This document shows positions 24,740 through 34,366 of a DNA stretch of 64,000 nucleotides, piece after piece. Numbering within the stretch: position 1 is the stretch's first letter; every line of letters begins with the position of its first letter. The notes under the pieces are model-generated. The model did not search any database, was not told the DNA's origin, and saw only the letters and a program-made list of their open reading frames with translations. The position numbers and the translations under genes are program-made. This DNA is from Chloroflexota bacterium (GTDB lineage Bacteria > Chloroflexota > Anaerolineae > Aggregatilineales > Phototrophicaceae), in NCBI GenBank assembly GCA_011523615.1, contig WTGJ01000020.1:129511-193510 (forward strand), read 5' to 3'.

Positions 24740-26494
24740 ATGGTCCGTGCACTGAAGAAACACCAACCCCCGGTCATATTCCCTCGTTTTCAAGGGGTCA
24801 AGATGCGCGTCGTGCGGGAGCACATCGCCGCTTATCTGTTCTTGTTCCCGGCGGCGGCCCTGCTCTTCGTCTTCAACGTTTTCCCGGTGCTGTTTTCCTT
24901 ATTCGTCAGCCTCCATGAATGGAGCATTTTCCCGGAAATTTACAACGGGCTGGAGAATTACGAGAAAGCCCTGGGCGATTTCGCTTTCGTGTTGTTCTTT
25001 TGGCTCGCGTTCGGCCTGTTTTGGCTCAGCTATCGCATTTTTCGCAATTTCCTGCGATCGGCGCAATCCTGGCCGGATCGCTTCCACAGTTTACTGCCCG
25101 CATCTCTGTTCAGCCTAGCGACCACCAGTCTCTGTTACTGGTTCTTGCTCTCTTTGCCCCTGGTCGTGGATTCGCCGCGGCGCTTGCCCCCCGGGCGCCA
25201 TAGCGCTGCGGTCTTCATCCACGAATTCTTGCACAGTTTTCGTTTCCCTGAAGTGGTGCGAGCCGGTAACATCGCTCTGATCCTGACCTTCATCGCCATC
25301 GCTGCCAACCTCTATTGGTGGCGCAAGAGATACCGCCAAGTTTCCCGCCATTTTGGCCAGGCTGTATTGTTCCTCTGGACCTTCGCGGCTGCCCTTTGGT
25401 TAATCTGGATGACCTATCATGAACTGGTCGCCGCCGTCGGGAGAGCGACGAGCCGCCTGCCCATCTGGGGCGCTTTACTCACCATGGCCCAAACCTTTGC
25501 CGAATTGCGCTTGCCTTTGCCGGCGACCCCACCCATTTATGAATTGCCCATTTGGTCCCAGTTGATCTTCATCAGCGCAGGAGCGATGCTCGTGTTTGCC
25601 GCCTATCGCCTGTGGCAACGCGCCCATCGCAGCCTGGATGATCGCGCGTTTTATGGGCAGATCCTGGCGGCGATTTTGTTCTTATTGGGCGGCTACCTGT
25701 TGATCGTCAGAATGCCGGTCGCCTTGCAAGAAGCGGACGATGACTTGCTGAGAGGCTTTGGCATCACGGCGATGTTCTCACTCGGTACTGTGCCCGTGCA
25801 ACTCAGTGTGGGTTTGGTGCTGGCCTACCTGCTGTTCCAAAACATCCGCGGCAAAGAATTCTTTCGCCTGGTGTATTTTTTGCCTTACATCATGCCCTTC
25901 GCGGCGACGGCCGTGGTGTTCAAAGTGCTCTTCGGCCAGGCGCAGAATTCCACGCTGAACAACCTCATGAAATTCCTGGGGTTGGGCGCGCAAAAATGGT
26001 TGCAGGAACCCACTGGAATCTTCCAGCTGCTCTTCGGTTCGGGGGTCCCTGAAATCCTGGCCGGGCCCAGTTTGGCTCTCGTCGTCATCATGATCTACAC
26101 GAGTTGGACCTACATCGGTTTCGATACGGTGGTCTTCCTGGCGGGCCTGGGCAACATCCCATCTGAGCTCTACGAAGCGGCCCGCATCGACGGCGCCTCC
26201 GGCTGGCGCATTTTCCGTCACATCACCCTGCCCTTGCTTTCGCCGACGACCTTTTTCCTCTCCCTCATCGCCATCATCGGCACGTTCCAAGCCTTTACCC
26301 AACTCTGGATCATGCGCACCCCGGCCAGTTCCCGGGCGGTGGATACGGCCAGCATCTATATGTTCGAGACGATCCGCAATACGCGGCCACAATATGGCTA
26401 CGGGGCGGCGATGGCCTTCGTCCTGTTCATCATCATCCTCCTGCTCACGCTGGCCCAGAACCAGCTCGCGGGGCGGCGCGTATTCTATGGCTGA
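24740..26494 (+). CDS. Carbohydrate ABC transporter permease (MalF-like) with large membrane insertion
   Basis: 584 residues, nearly twice the usual ~300. After the first helix (32-56, YLFLFPAAALLFVFNVFPVL) comes an insertion of roughly 240 residues (82-320) with about six extra predicted helices. The normal core starts at about 340, with the EAA loop SELYEAARIDGASGWR (475-490) that contacts the ATPase. MalF of E. coli also has an insertion, but periplasmic and with few helices; this one is mostly membrane. Two starts are possible: 24740 (used), or the ATG at 24803, which has AAGGGG five bases upstream and gives a more typical N-terminus. No ATPase gene is adjacent, so a shared MsmK-type ATPase is likely. 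Confidence 0.88.
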   Translation: MVRALKKHQPPVIFPRFQGVKMRVVREHIAAYLFLFPAAALLFVFNVFPVLFSLFVSLHEWSIFPEIYNGLENYEKALGDFAFVLFFWLAFGLFWLSYRIFRNFLRSAQSWPDRFHSLLPASLFSLATTSLCYWFLLSLPLVVDSPRRLPPGRHSAAVFIHEFLHSFRFPEVVRAGNIALILTFIAIAANLYWWRKRYRQVSRHFGQAVLFLWTFAAALWLIWMTYHELVAAVGRATSRLPIWGALLTMAQTFAELRLPLPATPPIYELPIWSQLIFISAGAMLVFAAYRLWQRAHRSLDDRAFYGQILAAILFLLGGYLLIVRMPVALQEADDDLLRGFGITAMFSLGTVPVQLSVGLVLAYLLFQNIRGKEFFRLVYFLPYIMPFAATAVVFKVLFGQAQNSTLNNLMKFLGLGAQKWLQEPTGIFQLLFGSGVPEILAGPSLALVVIMIYTSWTYIGFDTVVFLAGLGNIPSELYEAARIDGASGWRIFRHITLPLLSPTTFFLSLIAIIGTFQAFTQLWIMRTPASSRAVDTASIYMFETIRNTRPQYGYGAAMAFVLFIIILLLTLAQNQLAGRRVFYG

Positions 26495-26503
26495 GGACGC
26501 AAG

Positions 26504-27556
26504 ATGAGCGCGGCAACCAAGCGGCTGGAAGCGATCACCCCTGCCATCCCCCAGGTTGTCCGGGAGCAGCGGCCGCGGACCCCCTTGCCCGTCGGGCGTA
26601 TATTGATTTATCTGGTGCTGACTTTCGGCACGTTGCTATCGGTCGGTCCTTTCCTCTGGATGTTGAGCACTTCTTTCATGACGCAGAGCGAAGCGTCACT
26701 GGGTCGATTGCTGCCGCAGGAGATGCAGTGGCAAAACTATCCGGATGCCCTGGCCAACGGCAATTTCATCGGCGGCCCGCAATACGCCATCGAATTTCAT
26801 CCCCTGGCTGATGAGCTGAATGTACACCTGCAGGATATGGCTCAGGAGCCAGTTTTTCGCGGTTCCCGCTGGCTCAGCGGTTTTGATTTTCGCGGTTATG
26901 TTTGGAATAGCATCCGCATCACCGGCATCAGTGTGATCGGTACCCTGCTGTTTTGCATCCCCGCCGCGTATGCTTTCGCGCGCATGAATTTTCTCGGCAG
27001 AAACGTCCTGTTCGGCGTCATGCTCTCCACCATGATGATCCCTGGCATCGTCACGCTCGTACCCAATCTGCTGACCGTGACCTGGTTGAGTCGGCTTGGG
27101 GAAGCGGTTTGTGGCGATGTTTGCCGCTGGACGAACAACTGGCCGGCGCTCACTGTGCCTTTCTTCGCCACCGCCTTCACCATTTTTCTATTGCGGCAAT
27201 TCTTTGCCCAAATTCCCACGGAGTTGTGGGATGCGGCGCAGATCGATGGCTCGGGCCATCTGCGCTTTATGCTGCGGGTGGTGATCCCGCTTTCGCGTGC
27301 GCCCATCATGACGGTCATCTTGCTCTCTTTCATCGGCTCCTGGAATGCCTTGCAATGGCCGCTGTTGGTGACGCAGGATGCCCGCTGGCGCCCGGTCGCT
27401 CTGGGGTTAACCACCTTTGTCGATAGTGGCGCACCCGGAGATTTCCACTTGCAAATGGCCGCTTCAGTGATGATGATTGTCCCGATCCTCGTGATGTATT
27501 TCATCGCCCAGAAACAATTCACGGAGGGAATCGCTCAAACCGGTCTGAAGGGTTAG
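26504..27556 (+). CDS. Carbohydrate ABC transporter permease (MalG-like)
   Basis: 350 residues, somewhat longer than the usual 270-300 because of a ~90-residue loop after the first helix (about 55-140). Six predicted helices follow the MalG layout, with the EAA motif ELWDAAQIDGSGHLRF in the last third. It pairs with the MalF-like permease, whose stop is nine bases upstream. The ATG at 26504 has GAGGACG before it. The loop contains QYAIEFHPLADELNVHL, which I do not recognise. Forms the membrane channel of a sugar importer. Confidence 0.9.
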   Translation: MSAATKRLEAITPAIPQVVREQRPRTPLPVGRILIYLVLTFGTLLSVGPFLWMLSTSFMTQSEASLGRLLPQEMQWQNYPDALANGNFIGGPQYAIEFHPLADELNVHLQDMAQEPVFRGSRWLSGFDFRGYVWNSIRITGISVIGTLLFCIPAAYAFARMNFLGRNVLFGVMLSTMMIPGIVTLVPNLLTVTWLSRLGEAVCGDVCRWTNNWPALTVPFFATAFTIFLLRQFFAQIPTELWDAAQIDGSGHLRFMLRVVIPLSRAPIMTVILLSFIGSWNALQWPLLVTQDARWRPVALGLTTFVDSGAPGDFHLQMAASVMMIVPILVMYFIAQKQFTEGIAQTGLKG

Positions 27557-27664
27557 CTCCCCTTGGGATTCGTGCCCCACGCGCACGAGAATCACCATTC
27601 GATCGTTAAGCTTCGTGAGAAACGTCAGCGGAACGTCGCTGGCTATGGAAAGGAGAAAACGAAG

Positions 27665-29020
27665 ATGTTACAGAAAACTTGGCTCGTTTTGACACTGTCG
27701 GCGCTGGTGCTGTTGATTGCCGCGGGAGCGATCAGCGCGCAGGACTTGAGCGGTGTTGACCCCAGTGGGGTGACCATTACGTATTGGCATCAATACAGCG
27801 GTGGTCCCACGCAGGAGATCATGGGCCAATTGGTGGAAGAGTTCAACGCGACCAACGAATGGGGCATCACCGTGGAAGCCAATTTCCAGGGCAATTATGG
27901 CGAAATTGAGCAGGCCATGTCGGGTGCGATCCTGAACCGTGAGTTGCCGAATCTTGTCGCTGCTTACGCGAACGCCGCCGCCAACTGGAACAACGAAGGC
28001 GTCGTCGTGAATATCAATCAATACTATGATGACGCGGCCTGGGGCTTCAGTGAAGATGACGCCGCCAGTTTGAATCAGGGCATCCTGAATGTCGGTATCG
28101 CGGCGGGCACGCGGGTGGTCTGGCCCAATCAGATTTCGGCGCAGTTGCTCTTCTTCAATCTCACGATGGCGGAAGAGCTGGGTTTTGCTGGAGCGCCCAG
28201 CACGTTGGCAGAATTCCGCGAAATCGCCTGCGCGGCGGCCGCTCACACCGGACCCAATGGCGAAGATATCCAGGGTTTCCCCTTCGCCGGCGGCTCTTCG
28301 GAAATGGAGAGCTTCATCATCGCCCATGGTGGCGACATCTACGATCATGAAACAGGGCTCTACACTTTCAACACGCCGGAAGTCGTCGCTGCCTTGAGTT
28401 TCGTGAAGGCCTTGTATGAGGATGGTTGCGGTTACTTTTATGACCAGCGCTACCAAAATACCGGGGACTTCGCCCTGTACTTGAATCCGATGGCCTTGAG
28501 CAGCACGGCCGGCGCTCCCTTCGTCATCAATGACATCAGAACCAGCGTCGAGAACGGCGGCGTCGATCTGGATTGGGTGATCACGACGATGCCTCCGGTG
28601 GAAGCGGGCGGCGAACGGGCAGCCCAGGTCTTCGTGCCGAGCATCTCGATCCTGGTATCCACACCCGAAGAACAGCTGGCATCCTGGCTCTTCCTCAAGT
28701 TCCTGGCGCAGGCGGAATCGCAAGTGATCTGGGCCAGCAACACCGGTTACTTCCCGACGCAGACGGGGTTGAGCGATTCGCTGACCATCGATACGTTCCG
28801 CAATGAGGCACTCTTCCCCTTCTTCCAGCAGGCCAACGCCATCCTTTCCGATTCGGCCGTGCGCATCTACAGCGGGCCACCCGTGGCTTCTTTCAGCCCG
28901 GTGCGTGGTTTGCTCGGTGAGGCGTATTCTGATGTGACCCTCAACGGTCGCGATCCGGCGGAAGTGGCGGAAGAGTTGGAACTCGCCGCCAACGAACTGG
29001 TGGACGAATTGGACAACTGA
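27665..29020 (+). CDS. Carbohydrate ABC transporter substrate-binding protein
   Basis: 451 residues from the ATG at 27665, which has GGAAAGGAG nine bases before it; an in-frame codon at 27563 would put 34 residues ahead of the signal peptide. The signal peptide is LVLTLSALVLLIAAGAISAQ, with no lipobox. The mature protein starts with VTITYWHQYSGGPTQEIM and continues in the pattern of the MalE/UgpB family (SBP_bac_1). Aromatic residues for sugar stacking are plentiful. Together with the two permeases it forms an importer; the substrate cannot be named. A strong terminator follows its stop. Confidence 0.92.
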   Translation: MLQKTWLVLTLSALVLLIAAGAISAQDLSGVDPSGVTITYWHQYSGGPTQEIMGQLVEEFNATNEWGITVEANFQGNYGEIEQAMSGAILNRELPNLVAAYANAAANWNNEGVVVNINQYYDDAAWGFSEDDAASLNQGILNVGIAAGTRVVWPNQISAQLLFFNLTMAEELGFAGAPSTLAEFREIACAAAAHTGPNGEDIQGFPFAGGSSEMESFIIAHGGDIYDHETGLYTFNTPEVVAALSFVKALYEDGCGYFYDQRYQNTGDFALYLNPMALSSTAGAPFVINDIRTSVENGGVDLDWVITTMPPVEAGGERAAQVFVPSISILVSTPEEQLASWLFLKFLAQAESQVIWASNTGYFPTQTGLSDSLTIDTFRNEALFPFFQQANAILSDSAVRIYSGPPVASFSPVRGLLGEAYSDVTLNGRDPAEVAEELELAANELVDELDN

Positions 29021-29042
29021 GCCAAAGGTTCAACCATCATCG

Positions 29043-29077
29043 GGGGTATGCCGGGTGATTCCGGCATACCCCTTTTT
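29043..29077 (+). terminator. Rho-independent terminator after the carbohydrate ABC operon
   Basis: GGGGTATGCCGG (29043-29054) and CCGGCATACCCC (29061-29072) form a perfect 12-bp stem with a six-base loop, followed by TTTTT (29073-29077). Confidence 0.92.
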
Positions 29078-29097
29078 CGTCAGGCGCTGCGCCCCAC

Positions 29098-29103
29098 TAT
29101 AAT
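29098..29103 (+). promoter_or_regulatory. Consensus -10 placed for a leaderless transcript
   Basis: TATAAT at 29098-29103 is a perfect -10, with seven bases between it and the ATG at 29111, so the transcript would begin at or one base before the start codon. No clear -35 is seen (TTTCGT at 29075-29080). Confidence 0.5.
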
Positions 29104-29110
29104 CTTAGGG

Positions 29111-30271
29111 ATGAAATTCTTGTTTGCTTCGGCTTACAGCGGCCTGGGTGGTGGTGAGAGCATCCAGCTCAATCTGGCCGAAGAATTAACCCGCCGTGGC
29201 TTGGAAGCCCAATTGCTCGTCCGAGAGGAGGGTGAGTTTGCGCAACGCTGGCGAGAATTGGGGCAAACCGTGCACCTCTTGCCTTTCCGCCCTTCTTCGG
29301 TGTATTTCCTACCTGCGCGATCGGCGTCTTCGGCTGTCGTCCAGCAAATGGCGGCCATCTTGCGCTCCGAAAAGATCCAACTGGGCCATGCCGATTACCA
29401 CAGCCTGCCTTACTTTTCCCCGGCGGCCGGCAGCCTGGGCATCCCACGTTTGTGGATTTGCATGGGCAACTGGTTCCATCCCAAGCCCTGGCAATATGGT
29501 TTTTTTTGCAACATCGAAGGGCGCTTTGCCTTAACACAGGAGATTCGAGAGCAATTCCAAAAGAAGCGGGGTTTCTTTTCCCAGCCGATCGAACTGAAAC
29601 CATTGCATCCCGGTGTGGATACCAAAAAATTCCAACCCGCACCTTCCCGCAGCGCAAGAGAAGCACTCGAAAAAAAGTTCAACTTCGAACCCGACAGCCA
29701 GATCATCTTGCATGTGGGCCGATTTCAGGACGTCAAAGGACACGATACCTTCCAGGAAATTGCGCGCCTCGTCTCGCAGGAGAATCCAAAAGCACGCTTC
29801 CTGGTGGTCGGCGAAAACCTGCAGCGCGCCGCGGATGCCAATTACCAACAACGCATCCTTTCTCGCGCCCAGGCGGACCCCATCCTGAAAGAGCGCATGG
29901 TGTATGCAGGCTTCGTGGATGAGATCGCCGAGTTCTATGCAGCCGCGGATGTTTTCGTTTGCCCTTCACGCTGCGAGAGTTATGGCATGGCCAACCTGGA
30001 AGCCATGGCCTGCGCCGTACCGGTCGTGAGCACGAATTGCGGTGGCCCCAGTGAAACCATCATCGACGGCGTCTGCGGATTTCTCGTCCCACCGCGCGAT
30101 GCAAAAACATATGCCGAACGGATCCTGCGCTTGCTCGCTGATCCTGACTTGCGACTGCGCATGGGGGCAGCGGGCAGACGGCACGTCGAAGAGAATTTTA
30201 ACCTCCGAGACAGCACCGATCGCTTCCTGGAACATTGTGCACGATTGCTGCGGGCATTCCCACCTCAGTGA
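29111..30271 (+). CDS. Glycosyltransferase family 4
   Basis: 386 residues from the ATG at 29111; the earlier in-frame codon at 29048 lies inside the terminator. GT-B fold: N-terminal FLFASAYSGLGGGESIQLNLA, then ILHVGRFQDVKGHDTFQEIA, FLVVGENLQRAA and the donor motif CPSRCESYGMANLEAMACAVPVV in the C-terminal half. The sugar and acceptor are unknown. It is separate from the glycan cluster and has its own promoter-like TATAAT. The absence of a ribosome-binding site at a usable distance supports leaderless translation. Confidence 0.9.
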   Translation: MKFLFASAYSGLGGGESIQLNLAEELTRRGLEAQLLVREEGEFAQRWRELGQTVHLLPFRPSSVYFLPARSASSAVVQQMAAILRSEKIQLGHADYHSLPYFSPAAGSLGIPRLWICMGNWFHPKPWQYGFFCNIEGRFALTQEIREQFQKKRGFFSQPIELKPLHPGVDTKKFQPAPSRSAREALEKKFNFEPDSQIILHVGRFQDVKGHDTFQEIARLVSQENPKARFLVVGENLQRAADANYQQRILSRAQADPILKERMVYAGFVDEIAEFYAAADVFVCPSRCESYGMANLEAMACAVPVVSTNCGGPSETIIDGVCGFLVPPRDAKTYAERILRLLADPDLRLRMGAAGRRHVEENFNLRDSTDRFLEHCARLLRAFPPQ

Positions 30272-30280
30272 ATGCTTCGC

Positions 30281-30310
30281 TTGCAAGGGGATGACTCGCC
30301 CGTTTAGAAT
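30281..30310 (+). promoter_or_regulatory. Promoter of the kinase-like gene
   Basis: TTGCAA at 30281-30286, an 18-bp spacer and TAGAAT at 30305-30310, 27 bases before the TTG start. Confidence 0.5.
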
Positions 30311-30337
30311 TACTGATAGAGATGGGAATCGCTTCGT

Positions 30338-33300
30338 TTGACGTACCTGTTTGAAGATCGCTATCGTTGTGAGCGCATGTTCCCTCGTGGCAGCTCCGGC
30401 GAGGTGATCGAGGCGTTCGACTTGGCGGAGAATGATCGCCCCGTCATCATCAAGCGGCCGGTCCCGCGCGATGCCCCTCCCATCCGCGCTCGGCAAGAAG
30501 CCAACTTGATGATCGAGCGAAAGACGCTGCAACACTTGGCCGGGCACCCTGCGGTGAATGTGCTGTTGCGCAGCGATTATTTCGCCGTGAGCGGCCAACG
30601 TCACCTGTATCTGGTTTTGGAACATGCCGCAGGATTGCCCCTTTCCGATCTCATCCTGCAACGCAGCTCATCGGGGCAAATGCAAGGTCGGTTGGAATTA
30701 TTGCGCATTGCGGAACAATTGGCGGATCTGCTTGCCTTCGCTCATGGCAAAGGAGTGGTCTACAACGACATCGCGGCCCGACACCTGTATTGGCACCGTC
30801 CATCCCGTCGTTTGACCGTCATCGATTGGGGCAATGCGGTGTTTTACACGGAGAAAACAACCAACCCGCATCAAATTGGCATCCGGGAAGATGTGAAACA
30901 ATTCGGTGAATGGCTCTATTTCATGCGATCCAACGGCCGCGAACCTATGATTCCCCGGGAAGCGGATGAAACCTTCACATTGGATTTTGGCGTCGAGAGC
31001 GACGATTGGGATGAAGAATTGGCCGCCATCATCACCAAAGCGTGCCATCCCAATCGCAATGTGCAGTATTCCACGATGAGTGAACTCGCCAAAGATTTGA
31101 ATCACCATCAAGGACCCATCAGCCAGCAGCATCAAGCGCAGTTGGTGGAACTGGCGCAAGAATCTCCGCAGAACATGTCCAGCCAGCAACTGGCTGCCTA
31201 CCGCAAGCGATGGCAACCGCTCTGGCAGCTGGATCCTTCCGATCCGCAGGCGATGGCGATCCAAAGGCAAATCGAAAAGCAGGAAGCGGAGCTGAGCTTT
31301 TCTCAAACATTGCAAGAGGTCCTGGGCCTGATTTCGGCGAATGATTGGCCCCAAGCCGAAACCCTCCTGGATGCTGTTGCGGGGAACGAAGACGTGGCCA
31401 AGGCAGCGGTGGTCAGGGGGTTGCACGAAAGCGTCCGCTTCCTCAAACAGCAGGAATCATTGCTCCCCCCTTTGCCGGCACCGATCATGATCGCCTGCGA
31501 GTCGATCCAGGCGGGTGAAGCGGCCAATGCGATGGAAACCCTGCTGGCCAGTGATGAGCATTCGGACCTGGGTCAGACGTGCTGGTTGTTGGCGGAGCAT
31601 CTGCAGGCACACGCACTCCATGATGGTGCTTACCTGCGCCCGCCTCTGTTTCGCTTGCGTCGTGAATTGAAGGGGGAGCCGCTCACCCTCCTGGGCAAAC
31701 ACATCATCGACCTGGAAAACGCGCTCAACAAAGCACAGCCTTCTCTCAGCGAGCTGGCCGCTGCCTATGAAACCCTGGCCGTTTCCCTCACCACGATGGC
31801 GGAGAGAACCGACCTGGAGGAAAGCTGGCAAGCCGCTTTGCAGCGAGCGAGCCAGGCGGCAGGAACGCTCTCGAACGGCTTGCAGGAATTAGCCACCGCC
31901 GCCAGTGCTTCCCCGAGCGCTGCCCAAGCAGAGCTGGCAACTTGCCGTGCGATCGATCCCCATGCCCAGGCATGGAGCGTGATCGAACAGCAACTCATGG
32001 AACTCGCCCGTTCCCATGAAAAAGCCGAACCATTCGTGCCCCAGGAAGCGGGGCGTGATCTGGGCCGGTGGCTCAAGGATCAAGCGGATGATCTAGCCAG
32101 CATCTTCATCCTCGCAGGGGATGCGCGCTTCGCAGCCATGAAAACCGTCGTCGAAGAAGCGATGGCGATGTGGCAGGAAATCAGCCGCGCGCTGCTGCGA
32201 GGGGAGCGGCGGATCATCGACGAACGGCTCCCACAGATGCGTTCTACCACGCGCGCTTACTACCCCAACCTGGCCCGCTGGTTGGAATCGTGGCATGAGA
32301 TCCTCAATCGCGAAACGCACTTGCAACGCCATGCCTGGAACGAGGCGCTGGGGAATGCCCTGTCCGATGGCTGGTTGGCTTATGACAGTGGCAATCTGAA
32401 AGAGGCGGAAAGCCTGGCGGAGAAGGCGCTTCAACTGGCGCAAGAAGAACCTGAAGAAACGGCGGCAATGCGCCTGTCTCACGTGCTGGAACTGGCGCGT
32501 GAAATCCAATCGGATGCCGTGAAACGAGATGTGGCCACCTTATATCCCTTACTGAAGCAGATCAATGAACGCTTTCTCCCAGAAGAGAAAAAACTGTTGG
32601 ATGATTTTGAAGACCTGATCCCTCAATTGGCGACTTACATCCGCGCGATGGCGGTCGGCATCGTGGCACCGCTGCGGAATCTCAGTCCGGCCGCCCCCCG
32701 CCTGTTGCACTTGCGCTGTTTGCTCCTAGGCATCCTCAGCATCCAGCAAAACGACGCGAAGATGGCAGAAGAATGGCGCATGGCTGCCCAATTATGTGGT
32801 TTGCCCACCAATCACCCCACCAACGAATGCTTGATCGAATTGCAAACGCTGCGTGAAACGCTATGGGAAGTGGCCACGCGGATCAATCAGCTGAACGGTG
32901 AGCACGGTATCGCCCAGCTGGGAGACAGCTACGATTACTTGACCGAACATCCGGAAGCCGAAACCCTCAGCCACGCCGCCGTCAGTTTGGATGCCGTTCG
33001 CAAAGCGCTGGAATCCTGGGGGCGTGCGGATTTCGTCGCCGCCGGGGAAACTTTGTTGCGCGCGGATGAGGCGGCGGAGACCGCAGAGCATTCCTGCCAA
33101 TTTTCCTTGAGTCCGTTTCGTTCCTGGTTGAAAAGCTTATACCGGGTCAGTCAATCCTTGCATGAACTTATGGGAAAGATACGGGGTAGCTCCCGCCTTG
33201 AGGAAACGAATCGTGAAATGATCCGGCAAGATACCCGGCAACTCCGCGACCGTTCTGTGAGTTGGGTGGGTGAAACCTATTCGCATACGGTCAACGCCTG

Positions 33301-34366
33301 GTACGAAGCCAGCGAGGCATTTGACGCTGCATTAACCAGCAATGGTCGCAGGAGCCTCGTATTGTCTCAGCTCGAAGAAGTGTTTCGCCGGCCGTATATG
33401 GGACAACACCCAGCCTTGCCCTGGTTCCAACACCGTTTCGAACTGATCGACCGTTCGCCAGAATTCCCGGAAACAGAAGATTTCTCCAACACCACCGTAG
33501 AAAATGAACCCGTTTCGGAGACATCCAGCCATACCAACGCGGCGCCAGCGACGCCCTACCCTTTCAGCCAACCCCCTCGCGCAGAAGATCTTGAGCTCCT
33601 GGATGAAGCCGAAGAGGAAACCATCGCCGCTCTCGCAACCGAAGCGGAAAATCCGCAAAGAAACCTTCAGCAGCGCTGGTTGTTCTTTGTGTTCTTCGGC
33701 GCGATCGTTACTACGCTGCTCACGATCTTGTTTGCGATGTTTTTCCGCGGCGGTAGTGAAAATCCGAACGAAGCGCAATTCCTCGCCCAACAAAACGAAG
33801 CGCTCGACTCAGCAGAAGGGTTGGGAATCGCCGAAATCGATGTGCTGGCCTGGCTGCAAAATCACAATCCGGCCGCACTCCTGCCCCACATTCCAGCCGA
33901 AGAGAACGAGGGCTGGGAGTTCACCACAGCAGACGCGGCCCGTTCGAATGAGGTGATGCTGGCTGAAGCGGATCTGGATGCCATCAGCGAAACCGGGTTT
34001 CGTGCGGTGGCGGCCGAGTTTTTGTATGAAACGGAGCCAGCCGAGGAAGGCTTTGGTGTGCACTTGCGGCGGAGCGATCAGATCGAGCCCGTTTTCAGCA
34101 TCCTCGCTCAACCGGCCAGTGGCGGGATCCTAAAACTCACCTTGCACCAAAATGGTCAGTTCGTTTTGCGAGAAATCCATACCCTCTCCGTCCCGATTGC
34201 ACGCATCTCGCTGCGCAAGGATCTGGCAACGGGAGAGGTTCAGGCGCTCATCAACGAAGTACCCATCGGCGATGCGTTGACCGTGGATGGTGATGAATTG
34301 CCGGCGCTCTTTGTGAACGCTGGCGCGAGCGTGCGAGTCTTGAGTTGGAAGATCACTCCCGCTTGA
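30338..34366 (+). CDS. Serine/threonine kinase-like membrane protein with long helical region
   Basis: 1342 residues. Residues 1-about 270 are a protein-kinase-like domain: glycine loop PRGSSGEV (16-23), lysine K39 in VIIKR, catalytic-loop YNDIAARH (142-149) with D144, and DWG at 163-165 in place of DFG. The residue five after D144, normally a metal-binding Asn, is His149. About 270-1080 is a long, mostly alpha-helical region, possibly TPR-like repeats or coiled coil, without a family I can name. One helix at about 1114-1136 (WLFFVFFGAIVTTLLTILFAMF) crosses the membrane. The last ~200 residues should be outside and look beta-rich. The start is TTG with only a weak GGGA upstream. Likely a sensor or scaffold; whether it is an active kinase is open. 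Confidence 0.75.
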   Translation: MTYLFEDRYRCERMFPRGSSGEVIEAFDLAENDRPVIIKRPVPRDAPPIRARQEANLMIERKTLQHLAGHPAVNVLLRSDYFAVSGQRHLYLVLEHAAGLPLSDLILQRSSSGQMQGRLELLRIAEQLADLLAFAHGKGVVYNDIAARHLYWHRPSRRLTVIDWGNAVFYTEKTTNPHQIGIREDVKQFGEWLYFMRSNGREPMIPREADETFTLDFGVESDDWDEELAAIITKACHPNRNVQYSTMSELAKDLNHHQGPISQQHQAQLVELAQESPQNMSSQQLAAYRKRWQPLWQLDPSDPQAMAIQRQIEKQEAELSFSQTLQEVLGLISANDWPQAETLLDAVAGNEDVAKAAVVRGLHESVRFLKQQESLLPPLPAPIMIACESIQAGEAANAMETLLASDEHSDLGQTCWLLAEHLQAHALHDGAYLRPPLFRLRRELKGEPLTLLGKHIIDLENALNKAQPSLSELAAAYETLAVSLTTMAERTDLEESWQAALQRASQAAGTLSNGLQELATAASASPSAAQAELATCRAIDPHAQAWSVIEQQLMELARSHEKAEPFVPQEAGRDLGRWLKDQADDLASIFILAGDARFAAMKTVVEEAMAMWQEISRALLRGERRIIDERLPQMRSTTRAYYPNLARWLESWHEILNRETHLQRHAWNEALGNALSDGWLAYDSGNLKEAESLAEKALQLAQEEPEETAAMRLSHVLELAREIQSDAVKRDVATLYPLLKQINERFLPEEKKLLDDFEDLIPQLATYIRAMAVGIVAPLRNLSPAAPRLLHLRCLLLGILSIQQNDAKMAEEWRMAAQLCGLPTNHPTNECLIELQTLRETLWEVATRINQLNGEHGIAQLGDSYDYLTEHPEAETLSHAAVSLDAVRKALESWGRADFVAAGETLLRADEAAETAEHSCQFSLSPFRSWLKSLYRVSQSLHELMGKIRGSSRLEETNREMIRQDTRQLRDRSVSWVGETYSHTVNAWYEASEAFDAALTSNGRRSLVLSQLEEVFRRPYMGQHPALPWFQHRFELIDRSPEFPETEDFSNTTVENEPVSETSSHTNAAPATPYPFSQPPRAEDLELLDEAEEETIAALATEAENPQRNLQQRWLFFVFFGAIVTTLLTILFAMFFRGGSENPNEAQFLAQQNEALDSAEGLGIAEIDVLAWLQNHNPAALLPHIPAEENEGWEFTTADAARSNEVMLAEADLDAISETGFRAVAAEFLYETEPAEEGFGVHLRRSDQIEPVFSILAQPASGGILKLTLHQNGQFVLREIHTLSVPIARISLRKDLATGEVQALINEVPIGDALTVDGDELPALFVNAGASVRVLSWKITPA

